A stretch of 64,000 nt of DNA from Paragorgia papillata. Lineage: Eukaryota; Cnidaria; Anthozoa; Scleralcyonacea; Coralliidae. A program made the translations under genes and the position numbers. The stretch spans positions 821,001 to 885,000 of the forward strand of contig JAWNZC010000232.1 of the NCBI GenBank assembly GCA_035771165.1, given 5' to 3'. How positions within the stretch are numbered: position 1 is the stretch's first letter; the number at the start of each line of letters is the position of its first letter. Positions 48,220 through 56,439 of this stretch are shown here, in pieces. Under the pieces are notes generated by a model. It did not search any database, had not been told where the DNA came from, and saw nothing but the letters and a program-made list of their open reading frames with translations.

Positions 48220-48248
48220 AGTACTCTTTTATTAGTGTATTTTTATGT

Positions 48249-48264
48249 TTCACAACTGTGAAAA
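48249..48264 (-). terminator. short hairpin after the 84-aa gene
   Basis: TTTCACA and TGTGAAA form a 7-bp stem just downstream of the stop at 48286. It is weaker than the other hairpins. Confidence 0.4.
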
Positions 48265-48285
48265 AACGCTCTTTTTTGCAAAATT

Positions 48286-48540
48286 TTACCAACCAAACGG
48301 TATTTCGCTAATTCCATCTTCGATGTTTTCACCATAGATTTTAGCTATAGTGTGTTTAAACTCTTCTCTTATGGTTTGTATTTGTTTTGTTTGTTCCTCT
48401 TCACTTAGGTCTCCTCCCTTAATGATATTAATTAGGTTGTTTTTTACAAAATGTGTGGATTTGATATGTTTGCGGATTACATTAAAATGAGAGTCATTCC
48501 GTTCGCGTTTAATATTCATTTCATTACCAAAAATAATCAT
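48286..48540 (-). CDS. hypothetical 84-aa protein
   Basis: I do not recognise it. The start MIIFGNEMN at 48540 is chosen because TATAATAAAGAAATAAC lies just upstream; a longer frame to 48612 would overlap the divergent gene. The protein is polar, with a helical middle (HFNVIRKHIKSTHFVKNNLINIIKG) and an acidic, EE-rich end. It is transcribed away from the gene at 48586, sharing a 45-bp intergenic region that has an AATAAA on each strand. Confidence 0.5.
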   Translation of the reverse strand: MIIFGNEMNIKRERNDSHFNVIRKHIKSTHFVKNNLINIIKGGDLSEEEQTKQIQTIREEFKHTIAKIYGENIEDGISEIPFGW

Positions 48541-48585
48541 TGTTATTTCTTTATTATATACTATTTTTCCGTAAATAAAATACAA

Positions 48586-49082
48586 ATGCGCGAAATTTTC
48601 AACTTTAACCACATTTCAAAGGATTTACCTAAGGAGCAAATGGAAAGATTTAAAAGTACATTTGCGTTCTATCATAGATTATCAAAATGTTATGGTAAAA
48701 TGTTTAGATTAGCAAGACGGAGAGATTTTGTTCTAATGTTTTTAAAGGTTGGTTTGTTAACCGGCGGCGCGGGGGCACTGTGTTGGGTTGTATTACACTT
48801 AATCCGTTTATTTTAGGTGCCATGTCTGGTGGTGGTTTGTTGTTAGCTGCTTACATGAGGAAGGTTAATCTTTCAAAACAAAAGGATAGACACAAATTTG
48901 CACAAAAAAATTACAAAAAAATTTTAGACAAACTTCGTGAGTTTATGAGAGGGGTTCACTTTGATCAGGCTCAGTTTGATGGTGAGTTGATGATGATTGA
49001 TGACTTGGTTCGGGAGTTGTGTGCTGAGATTCCAGACTCGGTTGATAGGTGGTATAACCAGGAATACAAGTGTAATTCTTAA
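48586..49082 (+). pseudogene. two-TM Polinton membrane protein, frameshifted
   Basis: The first frame (48586-48816) starts MREIFNFNHISKDLP and reaches a hydrophobic helix (LMFLKVGLLTGGAGAL). The second frame (48780-49082) continues with a second hydrophobic segment (NPFILGAMSGGGLLLAAY) and a helical, charged C-terminal domain ending YNQEYKCNS. The two frames overlap in a G-rich stretch (GCGGGGGCACTG, about 48768-48779) where loss of a single base would explain the change. Only the first frame has the AATAAA start motif (GTAAATAAAATACAAATG). I recall similar two-helix proteins from other Polintons but have no named function. Could be a sequencing error. Confidence 0.6.
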
Positions 49083-49218
49083 CTGTTTTGTTTGTCCATC
49101 CTATTTGAACGTTTCCCTCCATTGTAAGTGAATCTTTTCCAAAACTGATGCCAAACTGAAACCCTTTTCGGGTGTTATGGTTTTTGTTTAATTTGGTTTT
49201 ACTTTTTGAGTTTCCCAT
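48943..49218 (-). CDS. possible small myristoylated protein
   Basis: A 91-aa frame starting MGNSKSKTKLNKNH; Gly2 and Ser near position 4 fit an N-myristoylation signal. AATAAA abuts the ATG, as at the element's other genes, which favours reality. Against it, the last half overlaps the opposite-strand membrane protein gene and is low-complexity (Ser/Thr/Pro/His). The start is inside a perfect 25-bp palindrome that also contains the ATG of a short plus-strand frame. Confidence 0.45.
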   Translation of the reverse strand: MGNSKSKTKLNKNHNTRKGFQFGISFGKDSLTMEGNVQIGWTNKTVKNYTCIPGYTTYQPSLESQHTTPEPSHQSSSTHHQTEPDQSEPLS

Positions 49219-49323
49219 TTTATTAAAATGGGAAAGTCCAACTTACGGGTGAAAAAAGTTCACCAAACGCGAAAAAACTATGTTTTTTTTTTTCACGATA
49301 ACAAGTGTTTAATTAGTATTAAT

Positions 49324-49869
49324 TCAAGCGTTATTGGAATTAGCAGTATCGCCACTACACTCGCCTGTACTAACGTCTTTATCAACATGTACTTCATTTT
49401 TATTTGTACACTCACCGCGTTCGGTTTCATTCTCACCACGTTCAAACCATACGTGTTTGGCAACTATTAATCCTCCTGATAGTAAACCAATCATGGGAAT
49501 GTATGGTGACACCTTTGCAACCATTTGTTTTACGTCATCATACAAAAGTTTGTTGTCTGATAACTCCTTTGCAAGTTTTCCATTTGAACCAACCATGTTA
49601 AGTTGCTCCAATAATCCTGAAAATTTTGTTATTAAACTTTCCGTTAGCTGGCTGTTAACGTGCTCCATTTGTTCCATTTGATAGTCGTGTTTAATTTTTT
49701 CCAACGCACTTTGCGATGCCTTTTTTATATATTTTTCTGAATGTTTAATTTGTTTTGCCGCCGACAAGCGGATGAGCTCATCTCTAAGGTTGTTATTTTG
49801 CGGAACATCGCAAAAACTTTGCGGGCTAGATGGGAATTGTAAATCTTCGGTTTGTTCGTTTGTATTCAT
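49324..49869 (-). CDS. Polinton protein with coiled coil and one TM helix
   Basis: A 181-aa protein. Residues 1-30 are polar. Residues about 35-115 are helical and probably coiled coil (KYIKKASQSALEKIKHDYQ). One TM segment lies at about 122-140 (YIPMIGLLSGGLIVAKHV). The C-terminal tail is acidic and Cys-containing. The start is ACTAATAAATG with the motif overlapping the ATG. No family function is known to me; likely a virion or membrane component by analogy with similar Polinton genes. Confidence 0.65.
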   Translation of the reverse strand: MNTNEQTEDLQFPSSPQSFCDVPQNNNLRDELIRLSAAKQIKHSEKYIKKASQSALEKIKHDYQMEQMEHVNSQLTESLITKFSGLLEQLNMVGSNGKLAKELSDNKLLYDDVKQMVAKVSPYIPMIGLLSGGLIVAKHVWFERGENETERGECTNKNEVHVDKDVSTGECSGDTANSNNA

Positions 49870-49893
49870 TTATTAGTGTAGAATAAGGACTTA

Positions 49894-50463
49894 CTAGATG
49901 TATTTTCTTATTGTTTTACGATTTTTGTACAATATATATCCAAGTGCAATGGCTAGTGTCCAAAAACTTTTGGATAACCAGGCGATTCCCTTTGCACCCC
50001 ACGTTAGCGCAGTTATAAGAACATTTACCAAAGGAACCAATATTGGCGCTGTAGCCTTTGCTAGTTTTGCAACCGCCTTTGCAACTTTACCTGTTGCTCC
50101 CGCCGCTGCAGCCAGACCTTTTCTGCCAGCTATAACAACTGTGGTTATAATTCCAGCTATGGAAATAGCTATAGCTGACAACATACCTAAGTTGTTTTTA
50201 GCAAACTTTTTAAACTTTTCAAATTTTGTGAGATCGTCCTCTCCAATCATTTCGTTAAGTTTTTCACTAACAGGTTTTAGGTTTTGTTTTAATCTAAGTT
50301 CATCAGCTTTTAGTTTTGCAACATCTGAGATGTTTTTGTAAACAACTTTTTTACGTCCATCTACTTCAGCTTCCGCCTTATCATTCCAATATTTCTCAGC
50401 AATTTCAACTGCATCCAAATTTTCTATATCGTTAACCGCTAATATTCCTCCAAGCTCTCTCAT
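49894..50463 (-). CDS. Polinton membrane protein (possible 3' part of the upstream gene)
   Basis: The 189-codon frame has a soluble N-terminal part and two hydrophobic regions (about 91-113, LSAIAISIAGIITTVVIAG; about 139-180, with a glycine/alanine-rich linker between). It ends in a basic tail (KNRKTIRKYI). The frame is open about 36 codons upstream of its first Met, back to the 3' end of the 50547-51149 gene, and its ATG lacks the AATAAA start motif. I infer that it is the second half of that gene, displaced by a frameshift, or is read by frameshifting. An independent gene remains possible. Confidence 0.55.
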   Translation of the reverse strand: MRELGGILAVNDIENLDAVEIAEKYWNDKAEAEVDGRKKVVYKNISDVAKLKADELRLKQNLKPVSEKLNEMIGEDDLTKFEKFKKFAKNNLGMLSAIAISIAGIITTVVIAGRKGLAAAAGATGKVAKAVAKLAKATAPILVPLVNVLITALTWGAKGIAWLSKSFWTLAIALGYILYKNRKTIRKYI

Positions 50464-50546
50464 TTCCTCATTGGTGAGTTGTGTTCTGTCAAGCGTGTCT
50501 GTGTTTATAGCTATTTCATCTTGTAATCTATCTATAACGTTAGCTC

Positions 50547-51149
50547 TTATCCGTTTACGCTTGGTGTTCCTGGGAGATTACCAACTATTTCCTCTATGGT
50601 GTTGTTTGCTGTTAAACTATGTTCTTGTTCCGCCTGGTTTAATAGGTTTTTATATTCTTCAACAACACCTTTAATTTTTTCATTACTACTTAGAAAAAAC
50701 TCCTTTCCTTTTTGCACAACAACTTTAACGTCTTTGTATAAAATTCCGTTCATCTTTCCAGTTTTTCCGCTTATTGAAATTTTACTTTTTTCCACCAACT
50801 TTTTTGACATTGGTCCATCCTTCATTACCACTTCCTGCTTTAAATTTTCGCGAAGTAATAACTTTCTGTTTTTTGTAATTTTTCTTTTTTCTGCGATTTC
50901 CCACCGTTTTCGCACCGCTTCTTTGTTTATTTCCTCTCCTTCCCGTTCCGCAACTTCTTTGTATCTGTTGATCCATCTGTTTTCGCTATCTTGATCAAAA
51001 TCCAACTCAATGTTTGGATTATCGTAATTATCATCATCAAGATCATCTTCGTAGTCATATTCATCTATAAAACTTGTTTCTTCTTCTTGAGCTTCTCGCT
51101 CTTCAAAGTTGTCAAATTTATCAAATGTTTCAAATTCAAATCCTTCCAT
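50547..51149 (-). CDS. acidic Polinton protein (possible 5' part of a split gene)
   Basis: A 200-aa protein starting MEGFEFETFDKFD. The start is chosen at 51149 because TTTTGGTAAATAAAATG precedes it exactly as for the integrase; a Met four codons upstream is less likely. The first 60 residues are strongly acidic (EEREAQEEETSFIDEYDYED), followed by a basic helical middle and a Glu/Asn-rich end. No recognised domain. It runs directly into the open frame of the 49894-50463 membrane protein. Confidence 0.6.
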   Translation of the reverse strand: MEGFEFETFDKFDNFEEREAQEEETSFIDEYDYEDDLDDDNYDNPNIELDFDQDSENRWINRYKEVAEREGEEINKEAVRKRWEIAEKRKITKNRKLLLRENLKQEVVMKDGPMSKKLVEKSKISISGKTGKMNGILYKDVKVVVQKGKEFFLSSNEKIKGVVEEYKNLLNQAEQEHSLTANNTIEEIVGNLPGTPSVNG

Positions 51150-51214
51150 TTTATTTACCAAAATAACACAACAAAAACATTATATTATTTCTTTTAATCA
51201 CTATAATAAAGAGA

Positions 51215-51730
51215 ATGTCTTATTATTGTTTTTACGAATGTGAACACATCCCAAATGAATTAAGATGCTGTACTGAGTGTGGTGAACCCTTACCAGATTC
51301 CTATTATGACGATGACATCTGTTTGCATAAAAAAACAGCTGTTTTAAGTGGTGAAGAGATTTGTATTAAGTGTGGTGAAGTGATTAACCAAGTTTTTAAA
51401 CAAGGTAGTAATTTTAACCATGTTATGAAAAGAAAAAGTAAAAAGGTGAAGCCAAATGTTGAGAAAATTTCAAAAAGAACAAAACGTTTTATTAATGTGT
51501 TGAACACACTGTTCCCAGATTTTGTTATTCCATCGAATATGTTTGACTTATTCCACCGCATTGAGTCTTCTTTTAACCTTTTTGCAAAGGTTGGCGAGCT
51601 GTTTCCGAATATGAGAATTGTGGTTTTTTACGTACTTAAGGAATGTGGTTTTCCTGATTTGACCAAATTAGTGCCATTACCAAAATCTAAAAAGAGTTTT
51701 AAACAGTTAGAAGAATTTCTTGGATACTAA
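51215..51730 (+). CDS. TFIIB-like tandem zinc-ribbon protein
   Basis: A 171-aa protein with two CHCC zinc-binding modules: C9/H11/C18/C22 (with extra Cys at 5 and 19) and C36/H38/C50/C53, each ending in C-x2-C-G-E. The second (SGEEICIKCGEVI) closely matches the TFIIB zinc-ribbon layout. The rest is helical (FINVLNTLFPDF, MFDLFHRIESSFNLF, RIVVFYVLKECGF), about the size of one cyclin repeat. I infer a transcription initiation factor acting on the element's own promoters. The fold assignment is by eye. The start has ATAATAAAGAGAATG. The 3' end overlaps the convergent 499-aa gene by 24 bp. Confidence 0.6.
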   Translation: MSYYCFYECEHIPNELRCCTECGEPLPDSYYDDDICLHKKTAVLSGEEICIKCGEVINQVFKQGSNFNHVMKRKSKKVKPNVEKISKRTKRFINVLNTLFPDFVIPSNMFDLFHRIESSFNLFAKVGELFPNMRIVVFYVLKECGFPDLTKLVPLPKSKKSFKQLEEFLGY

Positions 51731-53206
51731 AAACACACCAGCAAATGAAACTCCAAACACTAGCGGTAGCACCACCTTTGAATGATCATCGGTTTCGCCG
51801 CGTTCCACCTCCCTTTGACTAAATTTAAGCTTTTTTACTTTACTTTGTTTGGTCGGTTTGCTAAAGCTCTCCCTTCCTTCGGATGCTTCGCTGAAGCTTT
51901 GCGGGTCCACTTTGTTTAATTTTATGTTTGAACCAAACGTCATCCCTTGTGTTGCTATTGTTAGCGTGTTGTTAAAACCGGTGATAGGTTTAATTAAAAT
52001 TCTCATGTCAGACGGGATGAGAATTACTCCTGGAGAGATTGCATAATTTAAAATTACATTTGTGTTTTTTATAGCTTCCCTCATGTTTGAAATGGACACA
52101 GTGGTATCATCCTGAGCTATTGTATCTTGCATCAACTTCACAAACACATCTTGTGTTTGTAAACTTTTTGCTCCTTGATTAATTATGCTCCACCTTGTCT
52201 TTGCCTGTGCACCCAAAATACAATAGACATAACTTTCAACCGACTGTTGAAACAGCTTTCTTCCCAACGATGTTATTCCTTTTGTGGTTTTTGGAATAAA
52301 AAGTAAATAATCATTACTTCTAGCCGTTTTTCCACCCATATATTTCTCATATTTTATGGATGCGCCGTAGTTAATGTAGTTGTTGTGATTCTTTACACTT
52401 CTTACATTTCTTAAAATATAGTTGTACGTTGTTTCTTGAAAGTTTTTAAATTCTTCAGGATGTAATGGTGAATCACTGTATTGTGTTCTCCATATTTTTC
52501 TAACGGGGGAGTATTTTTTTAGTAAGTCCAAGACGTCACCCGTCATATACTTTTTAAGTTTTGTTGGATCTCTTAAAAATCTTCTTAGATGATAACTTAA
52601 ATGGTACTGAACAATACTTGTAACAATGTTTGATCCACCTCTTTTCAACTTGTTTGTTAGATGTTCCTCAGATATTCCACACAAATAGGTTGCAACATAA
52701 GTTGCGGCGATAGCGGTAAAGTACGGATTGTTAAGGTAGTCAAATTTACCATAAATTTCGTAAATGTCATCTGAAACATTGTTGTCTGATGTGTTGGTGC
52801 TTGGTAAACGGGCTACAAACTTTTTGTTTTCCGTTACATACATCACCATAATGCTAAGATCTAAATTAAACATTTCTTCATCCGGATGAATTATAAGCTT
52901 TTCTACATAATCCCTCACAACCCACCCCTCTGGCCAGTATAAATACTGAGTGAATAGTGGGTTGTCTTTAAATTTTGAAGATGTGATGTTAAGCAGGGTG
53001 TTTAACTCATTTGGATCCTTAAACAACACTTCTCTACTGGAAACCTCCTCTTTTTTGTTAAATGTTATTACAAATTTAAACAAATTTACGTCTGCATTTG
53101 GATACTTCTTTAAAAAGTCTTTCCGAAGATTGTTTTGCTCCTTGGTTTTCATTCTTAAAATTTTTTCGTTGTACTCCTTTAGGAACTTTTGTTGTTTTGC
53201 ATTCAT
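51707..53206 (-). CDS. large Polinton protein of unknown function with C-terminal TM
   Basis: A 499-aa protein, intact. The N-terminus is a Lys-rich helix (AKQQKFLKEYNEKILRMKTK). The central 350 residues are globular without a motif I can name (LYWPEGWVVRDYVEKL, YLLFIPKTTKGITSLGRKL). A Ser/Lys/Arg-rich linker (about 445-475) precedes a C-terminal hydrophobic helix (VVLPLVFGVSFAGVFLV) and a basic end, a tail-anchored topology. Start CCAATAAAATG. The gene is divergent from the integrase with about 50 bp between start codons. Confidence 0.6.
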   Translation of the reverse strand: MNAKQQKFLKEYNEKILRMKTKEQNNLRKDFLKKYPNADVNLFKFVITFNKKEEVSSREVLFKDPNELNTLLNITSSKFKDNPLFTQYLYWPEGWVVRDYVEKLIIHPDEEMFNLDLSIMVMYVTENKKFVARLPSTNTSDNNVSDDIYEIYGKFDYLNNPYFTAIAATYVATYLCGISEEHLTNKLKRGGSNIVTSIVQYHLSYHLRRFLRDPTKLKKYMTGDVLDLLKKYSPVRKIWRTQYSDSPLHPEEFKNFQETTYNYILRNVRSVKNHNNYINYGASIKYEKYMGGKTARSNDYLLFIPKTTKGITSLGRKLFQQSVESYVYCILGAQAKTRWSIINQGAKSLQTQDVFVKLMQDTIAQDDTTVSISNMREAIKNTNVILNYAISPGVILIPSDMRILIKPITGFNNTLTIATQGMTFGSNIKLNKVDPQSFSEASEGRESFSKPTKQSKVKKLKFSQREVERGETDDHSKVVLPLVFGVSFAGVFLVSKKFF

Positions 53207-53255
53207 TTTATTGGAGTGAAAGTTACGTTTGAAAACTATGTTTTTGGTAAATAAA

Positions 53256-54254
53256 ATGACAGAAGATGAAAAAACTTTACTCGATCTTGAGTTAAGAAAT
53301 TTATATTACAACCCGGTAACGGGCTATCAAAGTGCGGAGAAGCTCTATCAAAAGGCGGTTGAAGGAAATATTGAGGGAACAACAAGAAAGTTGGTTAAGG
53401 AGTGGCTGAGTTCACAAACTGTATACACAATACACAAACCGCTAAGAAAACCAGGTAAAACGCAACGCACCTTTGTTAAAAACTTAGCTGACCAGCTTCA
53501 AATGGACTTAGTTGATATGGCTAAACTTAGTTCAGAAAATGTGGATCGCGTTAGCGGAAAAAAGTATAACTGGATTTTAACCGGAGTTGAAATTTTAAGC
53601 AGATTTGCGTTTACCGTTCCAGTACATAGAAGAAACAAGGAAAGTATGGTTGTAGCTGTTGGGTTAATGTTGAAAGAATTTAAAAACCACTTTAAAAAAT
53701 ATCCAGATGTTGTGCAGTTTGATAATGGTAACGAGTTTTATAACGTTGGAGTGAGGTCGCTTCTTGGTTCTCACAACATTGACTATTTTTCTACACTGTC
53801 TACACGTAAAGCCGCTATTGTAGAGAGATTTAACAGAACATTAAAAACTAGAATGTGGAAATATTTCACATTTAAACAAACTAAAACTTGGGTCGGCGTT
53901 TTAAGCAAGTTTACAAAAAGTTATAATAACACAATACACTCAACCATCAAAAGAAAACCAAACAGTGTTAACATGGATAACCAGGATGAGGTGTTCTTAA
54001 CGCTGTACGGAATACCACCGGTAAAGTTTCCAAATCCTAAATTTAAGGTTGGTGGTTACGTTAGAATATTTAAATTTAAAAAAAACTTTTCTAAGGGTTA
54101 CGATCCAAATTTTACTAATGAAGTTTTTAAAGTTGCAGCTGTGTACCGTGGTAATCCAGTAATGTATAGTTTAGAGGATGAAGACGGAGAGGGTATAATA
54201 GGTAAGTTTTACAACGAAGAACTAGTTGGCGTTACACTTAACAACAAAAAGTAA
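53256..54254 (+). CDS. int: retrovirus-type DDE integrase
   Basis: A 332-aa protein, intact. The core has the DDE triad: D84 in QMDLVDM, D156 in QFDNGNEF and E190 in IVERFNRTLK, with 33 residues between the second D and E. The C-terminal part (VGGYVRIFKFKKNFSKGYDP) is a basic SH3/chromo-like DNA-binding region. No N-terminal HHCC finger is visible, but residues 1-70 are helical. It would insert the element with a 6-bp staggered cut, consistent with the GAGGTG TSD. The start at 53256 follows TTTTTGGTAAATAAAATG; Met codons at 53229 and 53238 lie before the motif and are rejected. The stop codon region is duplicated in the array that follows. Confidence 0.92.
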   Translation: MTEDEKTLLDLELRNLYYNPVTGYQSAEKLYQKAVEGNIEGTTRKLVKEWLSSQTVYTIHKPLRKPGKTQRTFVKNLADQLQMDLVDMAKLSSENVDRVSGKKYNWILTGVEILSRFAFTVPVHRRNKESMVVAVGLMLKEFKNHFKKYPDVVQFDNGNEFYNVGVRSLLGSHNIDYFSTLSTRKAAIVERFNRTLKTRMWKYFTFKQTKTWVGVLSKFTKSYNNTIHSTIKRKPNSVNMDNQDEVFLTLYGIPPVKFPNPKFKVGGYVRIFKFKKNFSKGYDPNFTNEVFKVAAVYRGNPVMYSLEDEDGEGIIGKFYNEELVGVTLNNKK

Positions 54255-54440
54255 CCTAAGCAACAACAAAAAGTAACCTAAGCAACAACAAAAAGTAACC
54301 ATATAACAACAAAAAGTAACCATATAACAACAAAAAGTAACCTAAGCAACAACAAAAAGTAACCTAAGCAACAACAAAAAGTAACCATATAACAACAAAA
54401 AGTAACCTAAGCAACAACAAAAAGTAACCTAAGCTAGCTG
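54240..54440 (+). repeat. 21-22 bp tandem array seeded by the integrase stop
   Basis: About nine units of AACAACAAAAAGTAACC plus either TAAGC or ATAT follow one another. The first unit is the 3' end of integrase itself (codons Asn-Asn-Lys-Lys-stop), so each unit repeats the last codons and stop. Two unit types alternate in blocks, showing duplication of multi-unit segments. Confidence 0.9.
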
Positions 54441-54660
54441 TTAAGCAAAATTAAACAAAATTAAGCAAAAAATAACTAGCTGTTAAGCAAAATTAAACAA
54501 AATTAAGCAAAAAAATAGCTAGCTGTTAAGCAAAATTAAGCAAAATTAAGCAAAAAATAGCTAGCTGTTAAGCAAAATTAAGCAAAATTAAGAAAAAAAA
54601 TAGCTAGCTGTTAAGCAAAATTAAACAAAATTAAGCAAAATTAAACAAAAATAGCTAGTA
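54430..54660 (+). repeat. five-copy 42-43 bp AT-rich array
   Basis: Units start TAGCTGTTAAGCAAAATTAA and end in A-rich sequence with TAGC. Units differ by A/G changes and A-run length. The array lies between the integrase minisatellite and the 139-aa gene. A role as origin, enhancer or spacer cannot be decided from sequence. Confidence 0.9.
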
Positions 54661-54685
54661 AGCCTTATAACTTTTTCACTAATAA

Positions 54686-55105
54686 ATGAGTACAGAAGAA
54701 CAAACCATAACAAAAGTAGTAGAAAAAACCAAAAACCCAAAAAGGGTTGAACAAGGACACAGATTGGCTTCAGTTAGTTTGGCTGCAAAGTCAAAAAAAA
54801 AAGACGAACGAAACCGGCTGCAGGAGGAAGCACAGGAGCAGTCCAACACACAGTCAACAAACATCAACACAACTTTAACCATCATTGGTACCATTACAGG
54901 AGTTATCGGAACATACATTGCGTGGAAAAACTTTAGCAAACAAAACAACAAAGTGGAACCAACAGAAGGAAGGGATGACTTTGACGATTTGGTTGAAACA
55001 ACTGAAAAAAGGAAAAGTCCACCAGCAAAAACACAACCCGAAAGTCCACCAGCAAAAACACAGCCAACTGTTGTTTACAACAATCTTGATGACGATGATA
55101 TCTAA
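54686..55105 (+). CDS. single-TM Polinton protein
   Basis: A 139-aa protein. The basic N-terminal segment (KNPKRVEQGHRLASVSLAAKSKKKDERNRLQEE) resembles a small conserved Polinton family I know but cannot name. A TM helix is at about 61-80 (NTTLTIIGTITGVIGTYIAW). The tail is polar with a duplicated SPPAKTQP motif and ends in four Asp plus Ile. Start TTCACTAATAAATG with motif overlapping the ATG. A strong hairpin follows the stop. Confidence 0.7.
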   Translation: MSTEEQTITKVVEKTKNPKRVEQGHRLASVSLAAKSKKKDERNRLQEEAQEQSNTQSTNINTTLTIIGTITGVIGTYIAWKNFSKQNNKVEPTEGRDDFDDLVETTEKRKSPPAKTQPESPPAKTQPTVVYNNLDDDDI

Positions 55106-55117
55106 ACAAGTTTATAA

Positions 55118-55144
55118 AATTCATATTTTTTAAAAATATGAATT
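55118..55144 (+). terminator. hairpin after the 139-aa gene
   Basis: AATTCATATTTTT and its complement are separated by one base, a 13-bp perfect inverted repeat starting 13 bp after the stop. It matches the stem at 47840-47865. Confidence 0.65.
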
Positions 55145-55152
55145 CTTTTTTG

Positions 55153-55197
55153 TAGAAAATTCACAGTTGTAAACCATTAATTCCACACTAATAAATT
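55153..55197 (+). promoter_or_regulatory. duplicated 5' module upstream of the capsid gene
   Basis: TAGAAAATTCACAGTTGTAA continues through CCATTAATTCCACACTAATAAATT. The same 45 bp occur at 57753-57797, upstream of the 75-aa gene, with two substitutions plus a third at the last base, where ATG is ATT here. The identity argues for a promoter or 5' UTR element shared by the two genes. Confidence 0.7.
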
Positions 55198-56403
55198 AAT
55201 AAGGAAAGACAAACTATATTAAAACCTGGTTATCGTCGTCTCAAAAAGAGCGATATAACTGGGGATCGTACACGACACGTAATTACCTTTAATCCAAACA
55301 GGGCAAATCCTGGTGAAGAAATTTATATTCAAATACCAAAACTAAAATCTGGTACAACCCTTATTCCCGACAAAATGTTTTTAGTCTTTCACTTTAAAAA
55401 CTCAAACACCAAGTCATGGTTCAAGAGCAACCTGGCTAAACAGTTGCAGAAACGGTTGAGAGTAAAATTTGCAGGGGAAACAGTATATGACAACTCGGGT
55501 GAAAGTCTTCTTAGATCATATGAAGATCTTTGGTTGGATAGTGATGTTCGCGATAACATGTTAGAAGATGGAATTGGAACTGAAAACCAGCGAAAGGTTG
55601 TTTCCAAATCTGACGATGCAACTTCTGACGCATACGCCTCAGTTTACGAAACCAAGCAAAGAATCCGTTTAGGTCAGATTTTATCCGATCATGGATTGTA
55701 CGCACCATACAACATGGCAAACGACATGCAATACATCATTACTTTGCCACAAGCTAGTGAAATTATGACCGCCCAAAGCAGTCAGTCTGTCGAAGGATAT
55801 AGTCTTGAAAACCTTGAGCTTGAATACGAAACCATTAACAACGCCAGTCTCGTGCAGGAGGTCGAAAGTGGTTACAATGCAGGAAGATCACTAAGCTTTG
55901 AACACGCCACCCTCATGAAGACTGTGGAGTGGACCAGCTCAGACACCCTAATCAACGAAACCATCAACCTTCCACGAAAAAGCATGAAGGCAGTTGTGAT
56001 GCTATTCACAAAAAAAGTTCGAGGTGGTTCCGAAGAGTTTGTCTTCCCAAACATCGAGAACATAAAAGTCACCGTCGAAGGAATTCCAAACAGTGTTTAC
56101 TCACAGGGGATTGTCAAACGTAGACTTTTTGAGGAAGCCGAAAGACTGTTCAGACAGGAATCCAACGCAGTAACATCAAAAGATTATTACACAGGCGACA
56201 AATTCGCACTGGTTGTAGATCTAAGAACCCTTGATGACAACAATCTGTATGGACACGGAACAAAACTATTGTCAACACAGTCAGGAATTATGCTTGAAAT
56301 TACCAAAAAGGCAACAACAGCAAACCTAAAATGTCATATTTTTGTGCTGTCTGACGGTGTCCTAAAGGTACAAGCTGGTGAATTCCGTGGACTTAGTTAT
56401 TAA
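55195..56403 (+). pseudogene. major capsid protein (double jelly-roll), start codon lost
   Basis: The frame is open from 55195 to 56403 (402 codons); the first ATG is at 55375, inside the conserved N-terminal part. Codons from 55195 encode LKPGYRRLKKSDITGDRT and TFNPNRANPGEEIYIQIPKL, which belong to the capsid N-terminus. At 55195, where the element's start motif (CACTAATAA) predicts ATG, the codon is ATT. Downstream, LGQILSDHGLYAPYNMANDM, NLPRKSMKAVVMLFTKKVRG and DKFALVVDLRTLDDNNLYGHG are typical of Polinton major capsid proteins, which form the icosahedral shell as trimers. Apart from the start, the frame is intact. Non-AUG initiation is the alternative explanation. Confidence 0.85.
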
Positions 56404-56439
56404 AACCAAAGGTAAACCGCACAAAGTTCCTAAATAAAA

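Noticed and set aside
49228..49470. 80-codon plus-strand frame MGKSNLRVKK
   Set aside because: Mostly antisense to the 181-aa Polinton gene, and lacks the AATAAA start motif; mentioned only for the palindrome.
55389..56072. Minus-strand frames opposite the capsid gene
   Set aside because: Shadows of the capsid coding sequence without start motif or family features.
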